NCBI RefSeq assembly: GCF_003072625.1
Contig: NZ_CP027805.1
Span: 1 to 64,000 of the forward strand
Reading direction: 5' to 3'
Source of the DNA: Limosilactobacillus reuteri
Lineage (GTDB): Bacteria > Bacillota > Bacilli > Lactobacillales > Lactobacillaceae
DNA length: 64,000 nt
Part shown: positions 57,201 through 64,000 of the stretch, piece by piece
How positions within the stretch are numbered: the first letter of the stretch is position 1
How the letters are laid out: the number at the start of each line of letters is the position of its first letter
Notes under the pieces: generated by a model
Databases searched by the model: none
Seen by the model: only the letters and a program-made list of their open reading frames with translations
What the model was told of the DNA's origin: nothing
Position numbers and translations under genes: made by a program

Positions 57201-58381
57201 CATTGACCCGGGCGGAACAGCGATTAGTTATTACGGGATCCTTTAATGAAGAAATGCGGACACAAAGCCTTGCTGGCTCATGGCAGCGATGGCAAAAAGC
57301 TTATCAGAGTAAGAATTTACTAATTGGCCCGCAGCCACGGATTACTGCAAATTCATTTATGGACTGGGTTGGGCTTGCCCTGGCTCGTTATCCAGAATTC
57401 AATGCGCAACAATTGAGTCGTGGAAATGTCACGCTAGAAGAAAGTACTCTTGCTGATACTAAAGTTACTGGTTTGGCGGCTGATCCTCACTTTATTGCAA
57501 AAACATATACCGCGATTGATGTTAGCGATGGATTGGCAAAAATTGGGCAAAATGCTAGTGCTAATGTAACGGAAAAAAACAATATGGTAGCAACTGATGC
57601 GTCTGAACAAAAGATTGGTCAAATTTTGCGCTATCGTTACCCCCATCTTGTCGCTACTCAAACAACTGCTTACCAATCCGTTACAGATGTTAAACGAGTC
57701 TTTGAAGATCCTGACACGCGTGATATGGCGCGGTGGGATTATGATCAACAACAAAAGGTCAAGACGCAAGGGATTTATTTAAATAATAACTTTGATGTCC
57801 CAGCTTTCATTCAGCAGACTACTCATGAACCAGCGGCAACAGAAATCGGAACAGCAACTCACCTGGTTTTCCAAAAACTACCACTTAATGAAGGCCCAAT
57901 TAACGTTGAGTTTGTTGATCAGGAAATTCAAAAATTAGTAGGAGAAAAATTGATTAATCCGGTTGTGGCAGCGAGGATCAATCGTGAAGGAATAATGGCC
58001 TTTTATCATACTGCTGTTGGTCAGAAGATCTTAAAGCATCCAGCAGACTATCATCGTGAAGTACCATTTTCGATGATTATGAATGGTCACGAACTATTTA
58101 AGGGAGTAAATGTTAGTGATGATGAACGTATTTTAATTCATGGAATCATTGATGGTTACTTAAAAACTAATGAGGGAATTATTCTAGTTGACTATAAGAC
58201 TGATCACCTTAACAAAGATTACCGCGACTTTGATTTGGTACGGATAAAGGACCGGTATCGGGGACAATTAGAGCTCTATAAAGAAGCATTGAACTTAATG
58301 GAAGGGATTCCGGTTGTCCAAATGGGACTTTACCTGTTAGAATTAGGAGAGTTTGTGTTATTTACAAAAGAGGGTGATTAG
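54203..58381 (+). CDS. addA: ATP-dependent helicase/nuclease subunit A (AddA/RexA)
   Basis: UvrD-type helicase with a C-terminal nuclease, forming the RecBCD-like complex with RexB. 1392 residues, somewhat longer than the usual 1230 or so. Motif [16 protein letters not shown] lies near residue 30, motif [11 protein letters not shown] near 525, [15 protein letters not shown] near 555, helicase motifs [16 protein letters not shown] near 920 and [16 protein letters not shown] near 1000. The nuclease block has [20 protein letters not shown] near 1320. Starts in the TAATG overlap with rexB. Confidence 0.94.
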   Translation: MAGFKPTPAQSKAINDRGENILVSASAGSGKTAVLVNRTIELIKEGQSIDRMLLVTFTDAAAKNMRDKIRAALQKIVQDPANPKDLRDRMSNQINRLAAADISTIHAFCLKLIKRYYYLIDLDPQFRLLTDETERLLLQEDVWHEVSEELYKNAEEKVSGRASFRELVLNFSSDRDDQGLDDLGLRLYEIANAQPDPEKWLQKLPDNYDLGSGTILESNFYQQQLKPLIIEKLNQFIQDYRELATRASDNGLDQAAGVIKSDEELMHQLLSSLGGFDVNNVCQIMAQQKFGSFRGRPAADDPRIDVFKDIQKQRNQLKKQWEQMVSTYLGKQEAQDQIAKEELLTELTTFRDQFADLLSQATESQLDAKTVDSLQKDQQMMQGLLDLLQPPTWNTIRDLFANAKFARMGGKPKDDELAEEVYKSLGSARTGIKKQFDQLIDRFFNYREDQFRLISAHAQELLRELSAVTINFRRRYQQTKLNRHVLEFSDLEHYAYAILTPPDDQPNWQALVKDLQNHYQEIMIDEYQDTNCLQESILMKLTSPERKNLFMVGDVKQSIYRFREADPTLFLGKYQNYRQGSDGEAIVLGENFRSMTNVTSFTNILFEQLMDREVGEIDYDEDAHLKYAATYYEENQDNKVQPTEVLLYDANALDPEKEDIEHEDDKLAGEFRMIGMRIKQMVENQELIFHPEDGQMHPIQYGDIVLLERTKAINNSLMEEFNKLNIPLTVHDVESYFQATEVRVMMSLLKIIDNPQQDIPLAAVLRSPIVGLTNQELAFIRLQNRSVDYYAALQTFMSNYQRKALRHQSLLTSEQVNALYEKADHFLGLLRVFRQTAQQQTLVDLIWQIYDQTGYLDYVGAMPGGHQRQANLHALYQRAHSYEQSSFKGLYQFIRFIEKMQEHDKDLGVAPTQLTANTVNVMTIHGSKGLQFPVVFLIDATHGFNKGAARENAVVDAVAGVGIRYMDDQRVIYDTPQRQAVIEEIQRGERAEDLRVLYVALTRAEQRLVITGSFNEEMRTQSLAGSWQRWQKAYQSKNLLIGPQPRITANSFMDWVGLALARYPEFNAQQLSRGNVTLEESTLADTKVTGLAADPHFIAKTYTAIDVSDGLAKIGQNASANVTEKNNMVATDASEQKIGQILRYRYPHLVATQTTAYQSVTDVKRVFEDPDTRDMARWDYDQQQKVKTQGIYLNNNFDVPAFIQQTTHEPAATEIGTATHLVFQKLPLNEGPINVEFVDQEIQKLVGEKLINPVVAARINREGIMAFYHTAVGQKILKHPADYHREVPFSMIMNGHELFKGVNVSDDERILIHGIIDGYLKTNEGIILVDYKTDHLNKDYRDFDLVRIKDRYRGQLELYKEALNLMEGIPVVQMGLYLLELGEFVLFTKEGD

Positions 58382-59317
58382 TTGGCAACAATTAAAGATA
58401 TTGCACAAAAAGCCGGAGTATCGGTTTCAACTGCTTCTCGAGCTTTAAACCATAATCCACGAATTAGTGAAAAAACACGGCAACGAATAGAGATGATTGC
58501 TAAAGAGTTGGGATATCAACCAAATTACAATGCACAGAACCTAACACGGGGCGAATCAAATATGGTTGGAATTATTTTTCCGGTAACCAGTGATACTGCT
58601 CCTGCCAACCCTTTTCATATTGATTTATTACGGGGAATCAGCGTGGCATTAAAGCCGATTCACTATGAAATGGTTGTGGCAATTGCGCCAACTACGACCG
58701 ACCTTTTACAAAGTGTAAAATCAATGGTTGAACAATCAAAGGTGCATAACTTTTTAGTGCTTTATACTGTTAAAGATGATCCAATTACTAATTACCTGCG
58801 CCAAAATAACCTTAATTTTGTGGTAATCGGTCACCCAGATAAAGCCCAAGATCGTTTTGTCGACAATGATAACGTAGCGGCAGGACGAGCGGCAACTGAT
58901 TATTTAATGGATCATCAGCGGGTCAGTCATCCCATATTTCTTCAATCTGCAAGCAATTGGGTATTTGAACAGGATAGATATCAAGGTTATGAGCAGAGTA
59001 TGCAAAATCATCAACTTCCTGCTTTAAGTTGGCGATATTCACCAGCCGGGATCACTGTTAAAGATTTTATTAAACAGCATCCGCAAATCGATTCAATTGT
59101 TTGTGCTGATGACTTGTTGCTGGTACGATTAATATGGCAACTACAAGAATTTAATTTACCAACTATTTGTTTTAACAATAGTCGGTTGATGGGGATGTTA
59201 ATTAATCAAGAAGAAAAGGTTGACTTACAACCCCGCAAATTAGGTCAGCAAGCGGTCGAATTACTTTTTAATCCAGAAGAGCAATTCCGAATCGTTGATT
59301 TTAAAATAAATAGTTGA
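58382..59317 (+). CDS. malR: LacI-family regulator, MalR-like
   Basis: A 311-residue repressor with N-terminal HTH and hinge (TIKDIAQKAGVSVSTASRALN; the LacI-type SxxTxSRxLN helix) and a periplasmic-binding-like sensor domain. TTG start at 58382, immediately after the addA stop with no gap, so the ribosome site (GAGGGTG) lies inside addA. It resembles maltose-operon repressors of Gram-positives. The maltose-type permease at 62781 with two LacI-type operators (GCAANCGNTTNC) is the likely target; a thiolase and an intron now separate them. Confidence 0.8.
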   Translation: MATIKDIAQKAGVSVSTASRALNHNPRISEKTRQRIEMIAKELGYQPNYNAQNLTRGESNMVGIIFPVTSDTAPANPFHIDLLRGISVALKPIHYEMVVAIAPTTTDLLQSVKSMVEQSKVHNFLVLYTVKDDPITNYLRQNNLNFVVIGHPDKAQDRFVDNDNVAAGRAATDYLMDHQRVSHPIFLQSASNWVFEQDRYQGYEQSMQNHQLPALSWRYSPAGITVKDFIKQHPQIDSIVCADDLLLVRLIWQLQEFNLPTICFNNSRLMGMLINQEEKVDLQPRKLGQQAVELLFNPEEQFRIVDFKINS

Positions 59318-59319
59318 TA

Positions 59320-59358
59320 GAAAGGACCACGGAATTACTTGCCACGGTCCTCTCTTAT
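59320..59358 (+). terminator. Terminator after the LacI regulator
   Basis: AGGACC pairs with GGTCCT around a 14-nt interior region (CACGGAATTACTTGCCAC), followed by CTCTTATTTTT. Confidence 0.65.
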
Positions 59359-59380
59359 TTTTACATGGAGGGAAATCGGA

Positions 59381-60559
59381 ATGAAGAAGGTTTACATTGT
59401 TGCTGCTCGGCGAACACCAATCGGTAAGTTTAATGGTCAGTTAGCTTCAAAGTCTGCAGTTGAATTAGGAGCGATTGCAATTAAAGCAGCTGTTGAAAAG
59501 GCAAAGCTCAGTGGAAACGATATTGACCAAGTGTTAATGGGGAATGTTATTCAAGCAGGAGCTGGACAAAATCCGGCTCGCCAGGCATCAATGGCGGCTG
59601 GATTAGGTGAGCAGGTTCCAGCAATAACGATTAATGATGTCTGCGCATCAGGAATGTCCAGTGTTGACTTGGCAGCAAGTTTGATTCGCGCAGGGCAGGC
59701 TAATGTAATTGTTGCTGGAGGGATGGAAAGTATGTCCCAAGCCCCATATGTTCTTCCTAAAGCACGGAATGGTTATCGGTTTGGGAACGGGACCTTGCTT
59801 GATGCAATGCAAAGTGATGCCTTAAATGACGCTTATGGCGGTTATTCAATGGGAATTACTGCTGAAAATATCAATGATAAGTATCAGATTACTCGTCACC
59901 AACAAGACGAATTTGCTTTGATGAGCCACCAACATGCGGTAAAGGCTCAAAAAGCAGGCTATTTCGATTCAGAAATTGTACCAGTTGAAGTTAAGCAGAA
60001 ACGAACAACCGTGACTGTAACTGTTGACGAAGCTCCACGACCAGATACTTCACTAGCGGCTTTAGCAAAATTAAAACCAGCTTTTAAACCTGACGGAAGT
60101 GTGACTGCAGGGAATGCCTCGGGAATTAATGATGGTGGAGCTGCCTTGGTTCTTGCTTCTGAAAGTGCAGTCAACCGATTAGGATTAACTCCATTGGCTG
60201 AGTGGCAAGGATCTGCAGTTGTTGGTCTTGATCCAGCATTGATGGGTCTGGGACCATATTATGCAATCAATAAACTCTTAGAAAACCAGCAGATGTCGGC
60301 AGATGACGTAGATACTTACGAAATTAATGAGGCGTTTGCGACCCAAGCCCTTGTCTGTCAGAACTTGCTTCATCTTGATCCTAGTGCTGTTAATCCTTGG
60401 GGTGGGGCAATTGCATTAGGCCATCCTGTTGGGTGTTCAGGAGCACGAATTATCGTCACGATGATTAATGAAATGCATAGGGATAATCATGAACTCGGCA
60501 TTGCTTCGCTGTGTGTCGGGGGCGGAATGGGTGAAGCGGTTCTGCTTAAGAAAATTTAG
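59381..60559 (+). CDS. thlA: Acetyl-CoA C-acetyltransferase (thiolase)
   Basis: Condenses two acetyl-CoA to acetoacetyl-CoA, the first step of the mevalonate route to isoprenoids in lactic acid bacteria. The 392-residue product has catalytic Cys in [15 protein letters not shown] near residue 88, the NEAFA motif near 316, [16 protein letters not shown] with His near 348, and the second Cys in [11 protein letters not shown] near 378. ATG 59381 follows GGAGGG; codons upstream to 59339 have no ribosome site. Confidence 0.94.
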   Translation: MKKVYIVAARRTPIGKFNGQLASKSAVELGAIAIKAAVEKAKLSGNDIDQVLMGNVIQAGAGQNPARQASMAAGLGEQVPAITINDVCASGMSSVDLAASLIRAGQANVIVAGGMESMSQAPYVLPKARNGYRFGNGTLLDAMQSDALNDAYGGYSMGITAENINDKYQITRHQQDEFALMSHQHAVKAQKAGYFDSEIVPVEVKQKRTTVTVTVDEAPRPDTSLAALAKLKPAFKPDGSVTAGNASGINDGGAALVLASESAVNRLGLTPLAEWQGSAVVGLDPALMGLGPYYAINKLLENQQMSADDVDTYEINEAFATQALVCQNLLHLDPSAVNPWGGAIALGHPVGCSGARIIVTMINEMHRDNHELGIASLCVGGGMGEAVLLKKI

Positions 60560-60583
60560 TACCAAGAATAACTTTCATCGTAA

Positions 60584-60636
60584 AAGGCAAGTAATTGAGG
60601 AAACTTGAAGTTTTTCTCTATTACTTGCCTTCTTTA
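60584..60636 (+). terminator. Terminator after thlA
   Basis: A perfect 12-bp stem AAGGCAAGTAAT / ATTACTTGCCTT with a further inner stem (AAACTT / AAGTTT), then CTTTA. The intron starts at 60637, directly after it. Confidence 0.92.
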
Positions 60637-62546
60637 GTGCGCCCGGCATGGGTATTAGCTAGGTGGTGAAAGTCCGCTATGGGCCGTAGTAGTCGGAACC
60701 ATGAGCTGAGGACAAGGGTGTCCACCGTGAGGTGGAATCTGAAGGAAGTCTAAGGCAAAGTACTGCATCGATGAACAAGAAGTAGCTATAAGGCTGAAAT
60801 TAACTGGATAAGGCTGCTAGACAAGTTGAAGTCCAATACTACTCGAAATTGGTTTCAGTAAAGCTAACGATGACATGGTACGAAAGCTAATATTCTTACC
60901 CGGGGAGATCTGGCCTACACGTTTCCGACAAGAGGAATAAGTTTAATTTCCACAGAAACAAGCGATGCAGTGATGCAGTGTTGAGTAAGCCAGAAGTCAG
61001 CCGAGGTCATAGTAGTTTGAATAATCGGATGAAGGACTGAACGACAATAACTTGTAACTTATATCGGAGGTGTAATCAGGTGCGACAATCGCAGAAAACA
61101 GAACAACAAGCTGACCGCTTGTCGAGGATAGGTTTGGAAAACCGAAAGTACACAAGGGCGCGTAGTACCGGTTATGGTGAAGGTAAAGGTATGAGTGTCA
61201 CTATCCAAGACCTGGTCTTGGATCGCAATAACCTTAATCAGGCTTATTTGCGAGTTAAGAGAAATAAAGGAGCAGCAGGCGTTGATGATATGACAGTCAA
61301 TGACCTTCTACCATATCTCAGAGAAAATAAGACGGAACTGATCGCTAGTTTGCGTGAGGGCAAGTATAAACCAGCTCCAGTCAAACGGGTAGAAATTCCG
61401 AAGCCTAATGGTGGAGTAAGAAGACTTGGAATACCAACGGTGGTGGACCGAATGGTTCAACAAGCTGTAGCCCAAATTCTTACGCCTATCTTTGAGCGTA
61501 TTTTCTCTGATAATAGCTTTGGCTTCCGTCCCCACCGTGGGGCCCATGACGCTATTGAAAAAGGAGTAGATCTTTATAATCAAGGTTATCGAAGAGTTGT
61601 CGACTTAGACCTAAAAGCCTATTTTGATAACGTTAATCATGACTTGATGATTAAGTATCTCCAACAATATATTGATGACCCATGGACACTAAGACTCATT
61701 CGTAAGTTTCTAACTAGCGGAGTCTTAGACCATGGGCTTTTCGCTAAGAGTGAAAAAGGAACCCCACAAGGAGGGCCATTGTCACCACTACTGGCGAACA
61801 TCTATCTAAATGAGTTGGACAAAGAGTTGACTAGACGTGGTCACCACTTTGTGCGCTATGCGGATGATTGTAACATCTATGTTAAAAGTCAACGAGCCGG
61901 AGAACGAGTAATGCGAAGCATTACCCAGTTTCTAGAAAAGCGCTTGAAAGTTAAAGTGAACCCAGATAAAACCAAAGTCGGTAGCCCGCTACGGTTGAAG
62001 TTTCTTGGCTTTTCGTTGGGTATAGACCACATTGGGGCCTACGCCCGTCCAGCTAAACAATCGCAACAACGAGTAAAGAAAGCACTGAAGTTATTAACTA
62101 AACGTAATCGTGGAATATCTCTGACAAGAATGTTTGAAGAAATTCATCGAAAAATGCGTGGGTGGCTTCAGTACTACTCAATTGGGAAACTAACTAACTT
62201 TATTCAACGCCTTGACAAGTGGTTGAGGGTCCGAATAAGGCAGTATATTTGGAAGCAATGGAAAAAGTTTAAAACTAAGGTAACTAACTTACAGAAGTTG
62301 GGGCTGTCCCATCATGATGCATATGTCTTCGCTAGTACCCGAAAGGGCTACTGGCGAACTGCACATAGTAAGACCTTGAGCTATTCTCTAACTAATAGAA
62401 AACTGGAACAACTCGGACTTATGAATATGTCCAAGACGCTCCAGTCAATTCAATGTGATTAAGTTGTCGAACCGCCGTATACGGAACCGTACGTACGGTG
62501 GTGTGAGAGGTCGATAATTGAACTAATCAATTATCTCCTACTCGAT
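60637..62546 (+). mobile_element. Group II intron (class C type), copy 2
   Basis: 1910 bp, same length and ends as copy 1 at 26962 (GTGCGCCCGG ... CCTACTCGAT), with nearly identical sequence. Inserted directly downstream of the thlA terminator, between thlA and the maltose transporter. It carries the same single ORF. Confidence 0.92.
61080..62462 (+). CDS. ltrA: Group II intron maturase/reverse transcriptase, copy 2
   Basis: 460 residues, nearly the same as copy 1, with YADD catalytic box and maturase domain intact. It has the canonical NSFGFRPHRG reverse-transcriptase motif where copy 1 has NSLGF. Other differences to copy 1: IEKGVDLYNQ versus ISKVVDLYNQ, IDHIGAYA versus VDHNGAYA, and SHHDAYVF versus SQHDVYVF. 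GTG start behind CGGAGGTG. Confidence 0.94.
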   Translation: MRQSQKTEQQADRLSRIGLENRKYTRARSTGYGEGKGMSVTIQDLVLDRNNLNQAYLRVKRNKGAAGVDDMTVNDLLPYLRENKTELIASLREGKYKPAPVKRVEIPKPNGGVRRLGIPTVVDRMVQQAVAQILTPIFERIFSDNSFGFRPHRGAHDAIEKGVDLYNQGYRRVVDLDLKAYFDNVNHDLMIKYLQQYIDDPWTLRLIRKFLTSGVLDHGLFAKSEKGTPQGGPLSPLLANIYLNELDKELTRRGHHFVRYADDCNIYVKSQRAGERVMRSITQFLEKRLKVKVNPDKTKVGSPLRLKFLGFSLGIDHIGAYARPAKQSQQRVKKALKLLTKRNRGISLTRMFEEIHRKMRGWLQYYSIGKLTNFIQRLDKWLRVRIRQYIWKQWKKFKTKVTNLQKLGLSHHDAYVFASTRKGYWRTAHSKTLSYSLTNRKLEQLGLMNMSKTLQSIQCD

Positions 62547-62636
62547 TTTTGTTAAGCTAAATATGTTTTAAATAATTAACTATAACGGACCTGCTTTGCA
62601 GAAACTAAACAGCAAGAACTTTAAATTATAAAAATC

Positions 62637-62697
62637 TGCAACCGTTTTCTAAAATTTTGAGCAAGCGGTTGCACAAATTTTTCAAATTTGATATTAT
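62637..62697 (+). promoter_or_regulatory. Promoter and LacI-type operators of the maltose transporter
   Basis: -35 TTGCAC (62669-62674), 17-bp spacer, -10 TATTAT (62692-62697). Operator O1 GCAACCGTTTTC (62638-62649) and O2 GCAAGCGGTTGC (62661-62672) share GCAANCGNTTNC, a LacI-family pattern with central CG. O2 overlaps the -35. A cre-like TATGAAACGCTTACA (62714-62728) lies downstream of the -10. Confidence 0.7.
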
Positions 62698-62780
62698 TAA
62701 TATTGCAATAATGTATGAAACGCTTACAATAATCATAAGTGTCTTTTAGAACTATTTTATAAGTTAAGGAGTTGTTAGCA

Positions 62781-64000
62781 ATGAGTCAAGAAAAGTCCGC
62801 GGGGGCTGGATTACCTACTCTCTCAAAGAGTACCATCTGGATGATCAACTTTGGATTCCTTGGTGTTCAGACAGCTTTTACTCTGCAGAGTTCTCAAATG
62901 AGTCGGATTTTCCAAACTATTGGGGCCGACCCTAACAACCTTGGCTGGTTCTTCATCTTACCACCATTAGCTGGTTTGATTGTTCAACCAATCATTGGTT
63001 ATTATTCAGACCGTACATGGGCACCAAAATTAGGTGGTCGGCGGTTACCATACTTACTATTGGGAATGATTGTGGCTGTTATCGTTATGATTTTACTTCC
63101 TAATTCAGGAAGTTTTGGTTTCGGGTATGGTTCGCTTGCTGCGCTTTGGTTCGGTGCAATTACTGTTGCTTTGCTTGACCTATCATCAAATGTGGCAATG
63201 CAGCCATTTAAGATGATGGTTGGTGACATGGTTAATGATGACCAAAAGAGTTATGCCTATGGGATTCAAAGTTTCTTATCTAACACTGGTGCTGTGTTAG
63301 CTGCTGTTTTCCCATTTATCTTAGCTGCTTGGTTTGGAGTTCGTAACACTGCTAAACGAGGAGTTGTTCCAGATTCCGTTATTATTGCCTTCTACGTTGG
63401 AGCAGCATTGTTAGTTGTTACTAGTTTGTTTACAGTTTTTCGGGTTCATGAATATGATCCAGCAACTTACGCAAAGTATCATGGTATTACTGAAGATGAC
63501 AACAAAGAAGGTGGAAACTGGCTTACGCTTTTGAAGCACGCTCCAAAAGCATTCTGGACAGTTACCCTTGTTCAATTCTTCTGCTGGTTCGCCTTCCAAT
63601 ACCTCTGGACATACTCAGCTGGTGCTATTGCCAAAAATGTTTGGAATACTGTTGATGCTACTTCTGCTGGTTACCAAGCTGCTGGTAACTGGTACGGTGT
63701 TCTTGCTGCTGTTCAATCAATCGCTGCGGTTATCTGGTCATATGTTTTAGCTAAGGTACCAAACAAGTACCACAAGCTCGGTTATGGTGGTAGCCTTCTT
63801 CTCGGGGCCCTTGGATTTATTTCCGTCTTCTTTATTCACAACCAATGGGTATTAATTATTTCTTACACATTAGTTGGTATTGCTTGGGCTGCGATGAACA
63901 CTTACCCATTAACAATCGTCACAAACGCATTGACTGGTAAGCATATGGGTACATACCTTGGATTATTCAACGGTTCAATTTGTTTCCCACAGATTGTTGC
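62781..64000 (+). CDS. malT: MFS maltose-type transporter (partial, runs off the window)
   Basis: At least 406 residues, no stop before the window ends. ATG 62781 behind AAGGAG. The opening SKSTIWMINFGFLGVQTAF and GWFFILPPLAGLIVQPIIGY plus the motif-A-like loop YYSDRTWAPKLGGRRLPYL (about residues 74-92) fit the SLC45-like sugar permeases used for maltose in lactobacilli. Multiple membrane helices. The operators in its promoter fit the LacI gene at 58382. Codon bias suggests high expression. Confidence 0.85.
   Translation, partial: MSQEKSAGAGLPTLSKSTIWMINFGFLGVQTAFTLQSSQMSRIFQTIGADPNNLGWFFILPPLAGLIVQPIIGYYSDRTWAPKLGGRRLPYLLLGMIVAVIVMILLPNSGSFGFGYGSLAALWFGAITVALLDLSSNVAMQPFKMMVGDMVNDDQKSYAYGIQSFLSNTGAVLAAVFPFILAAWFGVRNTAKRGVVPDSVIIAFYVGAALLVVTSLFTVFRVHEYDPATYAKYHGITEDDNKEGGNWLTLLKHAPKAFWTVTLVQFFCWFAFQYLWTYSAGAIAKNVWNTVDATSAGYQAAGNWYGVLAAVQSIAAVIWSYVLAKVPNKYHKLGYGGSLLLGALGFISVFFIHNQWVLIISYTLVGIAWAAMNTYPLTIVTNALTGKHMGTYLGLFNGSICFPQIV

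Noticed and set aside
1-64000. CRISPR array, rRNA operon or prophage
   Set aside because: No regularly spaced direct repeats, no rRNA-like sequence and no phage gene set were seen.

Overview
The window reads as the start of a chromosome numbered from dnaA, from a low-GC lactic acid bacterium. Gene order (dnaA-dnaN-yaaA-recF-gyrB-gyrA-rpsF-ssb-rpsR-gdpP-rplI-dnaB, then walRKHIJ-htrA-rlmH), rexB/rexA-type AddAB, clpL, D-lactate dehydrogenase, an iron-containing alcohol dehydrogenase close to the one linked to 1,3-propanediol formation, and maltose genes near the end all suggest Limosilactobacillus, most likely L. reuteri. The species call is from memory, not from a search.

Layout. 1-14.3 kb: replication and ribosomal core, with DnaA boxes between dnaA and dnaN. 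14.3-19 kb: an MFS transporter, a small zinc-ribbon protein, a decayed IS30-type element, and a marR/ABC-exporter pair lying between two identical tRNA-Lys(CTT) genes. 19.2-26.7 kb: the WalRK envelope-stress operon, htrA and a PgpA-like gene. 26.7-29.9 kb: a tryptophan-type leader-peptide attenuator split by a group II intron, followed by a broken trpX. 29.9-30.8 kb: a dense second cluster of DnaA boxes ahead of rlmH. 31-36.7 kb: redox and alcohol/aldehyde genes, with proC cut precisely by an IS5-type element and a truncated, chimeric aldehyde dehydrogenase. 36.8-40.7 kb: an L,D-transpeptidase, two tiny membrane peptides and a decayed AgrC/LytTR-type two-component system. 40.7-43.9 kb: OsmC, D-LDH and an aminotransferase with two in-frame stops, preceded by a second leader-peptide attenuator whose peptide is rich in aromatic codons. 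43.9-50.3 kb: a small HTH protein, clpL, an ISL3 element, a GNAT acetyltransferase and cardiolipin synthase. 50.4-64 kb: rexB-addA, a LacI/MalR-type regulator, thiolase, a second copy of the group II intron, and the 5' part of a maltose-type MFS transporter with two LacI-type operators in its promoter.

Most notable: (i) two unlinked leader-peptide plus tandem-hairpin regions upstream of tryptophan/aromatic genes that share an unusual layout, in which the leader start region is complementary to a segment downstream of its stop codon; (ii) six perfect DnaA boxes in about 310 bp some 29 kb from oriC; (iii) two near-identical group IIC introns, each inserted directly after a terminator; (iv) many fresh lesions (trpX, proC, aldehyde dehydrogenase, histidine kinase, response regulator, aminotransferase, ABC exporter), indicating recent reductive decay of accessory functions. 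No CRISPR array, rRNA operon or prophage was seen.
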